This document shows positions 60,856-64,000 of a stretch of 64,000 bases of DNA, piece after piece; positions within the stretch are counted from its first letter, which is position 1; the number at the start of each line of letters is the position of its first letter. A model generated the notes under the pieces. The model saw only the letters and a program-made list of their open reading frames with translations, was not told the DNA's origin and made no database searches. The position numbers and the translations under genes were made by a program. Source of the stretch: Alloascoidea africana (lineage: Eukaryota; Ascomycota; Alloascoideomycetes; Alloascoideales; Alloascoideaceae); NCBI GenBank assembly GCA_030581615.1, contig JAKTTT010000029.1:124001-188000 (forward strand), given 5' to 3'.

Positions 60856-60980
60856 TTTTATATTGTTACTTGATGCCCTTTCGATGGAGTGACAAGTCTA
60901 CACAGGTTATACACGATAACGAGAAGCGCTTACTCGGGGTTCCCGATGGGACCTTTGCAAAGGGCCTGATACAAGATAAC
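60856..60980 (-). promoter_or_regulatory. GDH1 promoter: TATA box, CGG-N5-CCG palindrome, two GATAAC sites
   Basis: TATAAAA on the minus strand lies about 82-88 bp upstream of the GDH1 ATG. Further up are GATAAC at 60915-60920 and 60975-60980 (GATA factor sites, as for Gln3/Gat1) and, between them, CGGGGTTCCCG at 60935-60945, a CGG-N5-CCG palindrome of the kind bound by Zn2Cys6 dimers. Factor identity is inferred from motifs only. Confidence 0.5.
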
Positions 60981-63291
60981 GCACTGGTGGAGCCAATCAA
61001 GCACCAGACCCCTGTGTATTTTCATACTGCATCTGGGGACCATCGGATCAGGTTATGCGCAGATCGTGGAGTTGAGCACTGCTCTTCCACTCTGTGCCTC
61101 GCAAACTCCAGATCTTCTCCATTCTGGCAACGCTGGCTCTCCGGAAAGTGGTCGAATTGGAGCGTAGATAAGAATTCGAGAGCTGATTCGAGCAATTGCT
61201 GACAAGCTCAAATCAGAATATCCAATTGACTCAGCAATTCTGGAAGGGGGTAAAATCAGGTAGAAATCATTAGCACTCTGCAATCAGTGGCTTCAAAACA
61301 TCTTCACCATACTATTCTTCCTCTTGTTTTTTTTTCACGTTATGGAAGTCCTCTATAACAGTATATTCTTCAGCAGTCCGTCCGTGATATTCCGCTGCAA
61401 CCAAGGTTTGGAAACGTCAATCTGCTTTACTACGTCGGCGAGCAAGAAATCCAAGTGGGCCTAAGTTCGGCGGTCGCAAATGTTGTCAATTGGCTCCTTT
61501 CATTTGTCCTCATGTTCGCTCCTGCTTCCTATTATTGTCGGCGGTTTCCATTTTCTCGCGGCCCGCCAGGCCCGCTACTTGGACAGCCGAATAGTATTAT
61601 GTTTAAATCAAAAGCACTTAAAAATACAGTGCTCGATCTCAAAATCGCACTTTAAGACAAGGCTGACGGGCTTTTAATCTAATTTTCTTGATAAGGTGCA
61701 TTCTGTTTTCGTCACCAAGAGTTTGGTCTTCATGAAGGACAGTGGTAAACCTAACGAATTTTAGAGCCCCATATAGATAGAGTCTGAATTTTCACACCAA
61801 AACTAAAAATCAGTATCGTCTTGTTGAAGGTCTTTCTTTTTTCCAGTTTTCAGCTTCCGATTATGGGTGTACTTGTCCTTGTTACGGTTCCTATTTATTC
61901 CGCTATAGCGAAGAGGTGGAGAGACATCAACATTTTAATCATGAGACATGCTAGAATGCGTCTACTTTTCTCTTGTGATTCTGTTGCCATATATACGCTA
62001 CTGCAACTTGCACATTTATCGGAAACGTCTTTACCGAGTCTGATTTTTTTTCAAAATTTGACTATGAATCGACATCAAAAGGATATGAATCTGGTCTTTC
62101 AAGTTCTGGGAGATCTGATCGTATCTATTTACTTACGCATGCATTACAGCGAGGGCACAGTTGCATGCACCACCAGTAGCTTGGCTTTTCCATCCCCCAC
62201 GCTGTGAAGCGAGGAGTAATGAGGGAAAATTCCTATAATATAGAATACTACGTCATGAGACTATTATAAGACGTATTATGGGAACTTGGAATTAAAAAAG
62301 GCGCTTTAGCGTTATGTGATGGGAAAGGTCTTTCTAAAGGCATATTTTCATGTTTGAAGCTGGCGCTGAAAACACAAATGTCTCTTGTAGAATTCGTAAT
62401 ATCTCAGTAAACTAAAACTCATTTATCGGATGCACCAACTCGGCGAGAGGCTGCAAAATGCAATGTATTGAGAAGAAAGCGCGGGGAAAATGGGCCCCGA
62501 CATGGGCACAGAAGGAGGACATGCCATTTGCCTGATCCGGGATTCTGCTCAGAAGAAATTACATAACCTGTTTGTCACAACGTGATTAATGCTAGGTTTT
62601 CATATTAGTGCTAGAACAAATCGAGAATTTTCTTTGAGAGTAGATTCTAATTTGAGGCAAACCCTTGTGGCATAACCTCCTTTTCAAAACTTGGGAACTT
62701 GGATGAAACCAAGGTAATTATTGGCATCTTCTTTTCAAGCTTGTTGCTTTTAAACGATCTTGAGCTAATCATGGTTTATCAAGCTCTAGGAGACAATCCC
62801 CACCATGATCTCTATTCAGTAGTCAATACCGTTCTCACATTATTATAATGACAAACAAGAATAATTTCACTTTGAAAATCCCAAAGCCGTTGGGATTTCA
62901 CTTTCAATATTATAGGATCTACTACTAGAAAAAGCACTTGATCTGATCCAAAGTTGATTTACTACTGTTGGACTATACCTTATAAGCGAATGGAAAATGC
63001 GTTTAAAAACCGCGGGCAAAGCACAACACAATGGCACAAATTATAAACAATTGCCCCTCAATACCATTGACATGTTTTTCTTTATTAATATACACAGAAT
63101 TTTCAGACCTCAAAGAATTGAGAGTTAATTGAATAGCGCTAACAGAGTTCAAAAGTGACTGTCGACCAGACCTTTTTGCAATCTACTTTACACAAGAATC
63201 AGGATCTTTCAACATATAAACTTCATTAGAATCAAATTTACATCCCATCACAGAGAATAACGCTGTAAACGGTAACACATTCTTTTCTTCT
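60981..63291. other. 2.3-kb gap, no gene supported
   Basis: Protein-like open pieces exist on the plus strand, at about 61163-61262 (IRELIRAIADKLKSEYPIDS) and about 61362-61655 (RFGNVNLLYYVGEQEIQVGL, then a hydrophobic stretch), but the obvious GTAAAA to CAGCAG junction between them is out of phase. They may be remains of a gene or chance. The 128-codon frame at 61821-62207 begins with TTG and has no known domain. Nothing else is recognised. Confidence 0.4.
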
Positions 63292-63861
63292 CTATATTCG
63301 TTCAAGGGCCTATCAAATAGTTAGCAAATCGTCTGACCAACTTATCCTCTGTATAGAAAAGTATACCTCAATCATTACTACCGAGTTTCCTCGTATCACC
63401 TAGGGATTGTTAGTCAACAATAAACCTTAACCCAGCAAAACATTCACATCCAGGAAAATGACTGTTTTATCAGATACATACTATAGTCCCAATACTGATT
63501 TTTTCGCCATTTGGCTTATCCTCAACAGCATCGTCAAGAACAAGATTTAGAAAAGGCTGAATATATCTATTAGTTCGTTTTCACTCTTGGTCGTAAGCTT
63601 CAAAGCTGGTAATACTAACATCGTATCCTCGTAGAACGCCAATGACTTTTCTCGTTCCATTCAATTCGATAGATAGTTTCTTATCAATGTACTATATATA
63701 TGGCAAATCTCAATTGTAACTACTTGTGCAGGTGGTGAGGAACTCTCTGTACGCTCACCGTTGCACGTTACAACGCGACCAGACACATCAGGTTAGTCCA
63801 GTCTACCAACTCAGTATAAAATATGAAATACCTTCTTAACATCTGGAAGTTGGGGAGCCAT
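63292..63861 (-). CDS. SMX2: Spliceosomal Sm protein G
   Basis: Five exons, 63861..63832, 63691..63620, 63556..63482, 63399..63367 and 63309..63292, give 75 residues, all joined in phase 0. The product reads MAPQLPDVKK, YIDKKLSIELNGTRKVIGVL-RGYD, PFLNLVLDDAVED ..., VIRGNSVVMIE, ALERI: the Sm1 fold with NGxRxVxGxLRGYDxFxNLVLD and the Sm2 motif IRGNSV. SmG (S. cerevisiae Smx2, 77 residues) is part of the heptameric ring on U1, U2, U4 and U5 snRNAs. The introns are 140, 63, 82 and 57 nt with donors GTATTT, GTTAGT, GTATGT and GTATAC; branches ACTAAT, ACTAAC and GCTAAC lie 10-16 nt before the last three acceptors. Confidence 0.95.
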
Positions 63862-64000
63862 CTTTGGTTTGAACCGAAAATGTGTTTGCCAGTGCTACAT
63901 AGAGTGCAGTTCAATTTTCATGAAGAGTGTTACCCGGAACACCTTAGTAAACACGAAAAACACGAAATGCGCGTCAAACTCTGACATTTAGTTCTTAAAG
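63862..64000. other. SMX2 upstream region to window end
   Basis: 139 bp upstream of the SMX2 start; no gene or clear motif is seen. Confidence 0.5.

Noticed and set aside
61821-62207. 128-codon plus-strand frame
   Set aside because: Starts with TTG, no recognisable feature, no splice or promoter support.
1-64000. CRISPR array, bacterial operon or phage-like system
   Set aside because: No spaced direct repeats or prokaryotic signals; gene content and introns are eukaryotic throughout.

Overview
The window looks like nuclear DNA of a budding yeast (Saccharomycotina). Recognisable genes include SSK1, ECM11, RPS17, YML6, RPS18, RPS22, TOM70, VMA3, PEF1, MDS3/PMD1, RAD18, an EDC1-like gene, LAP2, a NUP116-type nucleoporin, RAD27, GDH1, SMX2 and an IOC4-like PWWP gene, plus two Pol III tRNA genes. 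CTG reads as leucine at conserved positions (for example the RAD27 PIP box), so this is not a CTG-Ser clade genome. It is unusually intron-rich for a budding yeast: RAD27 and SMX2 each have four introns, VMA3 three, YML6 and IOC4 two. Introns are mostly 48-260 nt, use GTAAGT/GTATGT-like donors and a CTAAC/CTAAT-like branch site, and usually splice about 10-16 nt past the branch, often at AAG. I infer a lineage outside the intron-poor Saccharomycetaceae but cannot name the species.

Layout. 0-8.4 kb: a truncated PDK1-like kinase, tRNA-Asn, SSK1 (HOG stress signalling), ECM11 (meiosis), then RPS17, mitochondrial uL4m (YML6) and RPS18, the last two divergent across a promoter with two Rap1-like sites. 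8.8-14.5 kb: a tandem pair of WBP2/GRAM-like genes around a 49-bp inverted repeat, a dead Ty3-type reverse-transcriptase remnant, and RPS22. 14.9-19.3 kb: a membrane RING-H2 protein and a three-exon IOC4-like PWWP protein in a GC-rich island, then a three-exon SAP-domain membrane protein. 19.8-31.1 kb: TOM70, VMA3, PEF1, MDS3/PMD1 and RAD18. 31.5-36.2 kb: two small multi-exon genes (one a CYSTM protein), a long gene-poor stretch and tRNA-Phe. 36.7-49.8 kb: an EFG1/SOK2-type APSES factor, three large unrecognised or weakly recognised low-complexity proteins, and an EDC1-like decapping activator. 52.3-60.8 kb: LAP2, NUP116 and RAD27 (divergent, with an MCB box between them) and GDH1. 63.3-63.9 kb: SMX2 in five small exons.

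The genes do not form one pathway; this is ordinary eukaryotic housekeeping order. The main points of interest are tiny coding exons that simple ORF finding misses (a 5-nt exon carrying the RAD27 catalytic Asp34, a 13-nt exon in VMA3, a 6-nt first exon in the CYSTM gene, a 3-nt first exon in RPS17), the coexistence of Tbf1/Cbf1-like and Rap1-like motifs at different ribosomal-protein promoters, the duplicated WBP2-like pair with its inverted repeat, and several long gaps where no gene could be supported. All splice models here were read by eye from sequence and protein-family expectation; transcripts would settle them.
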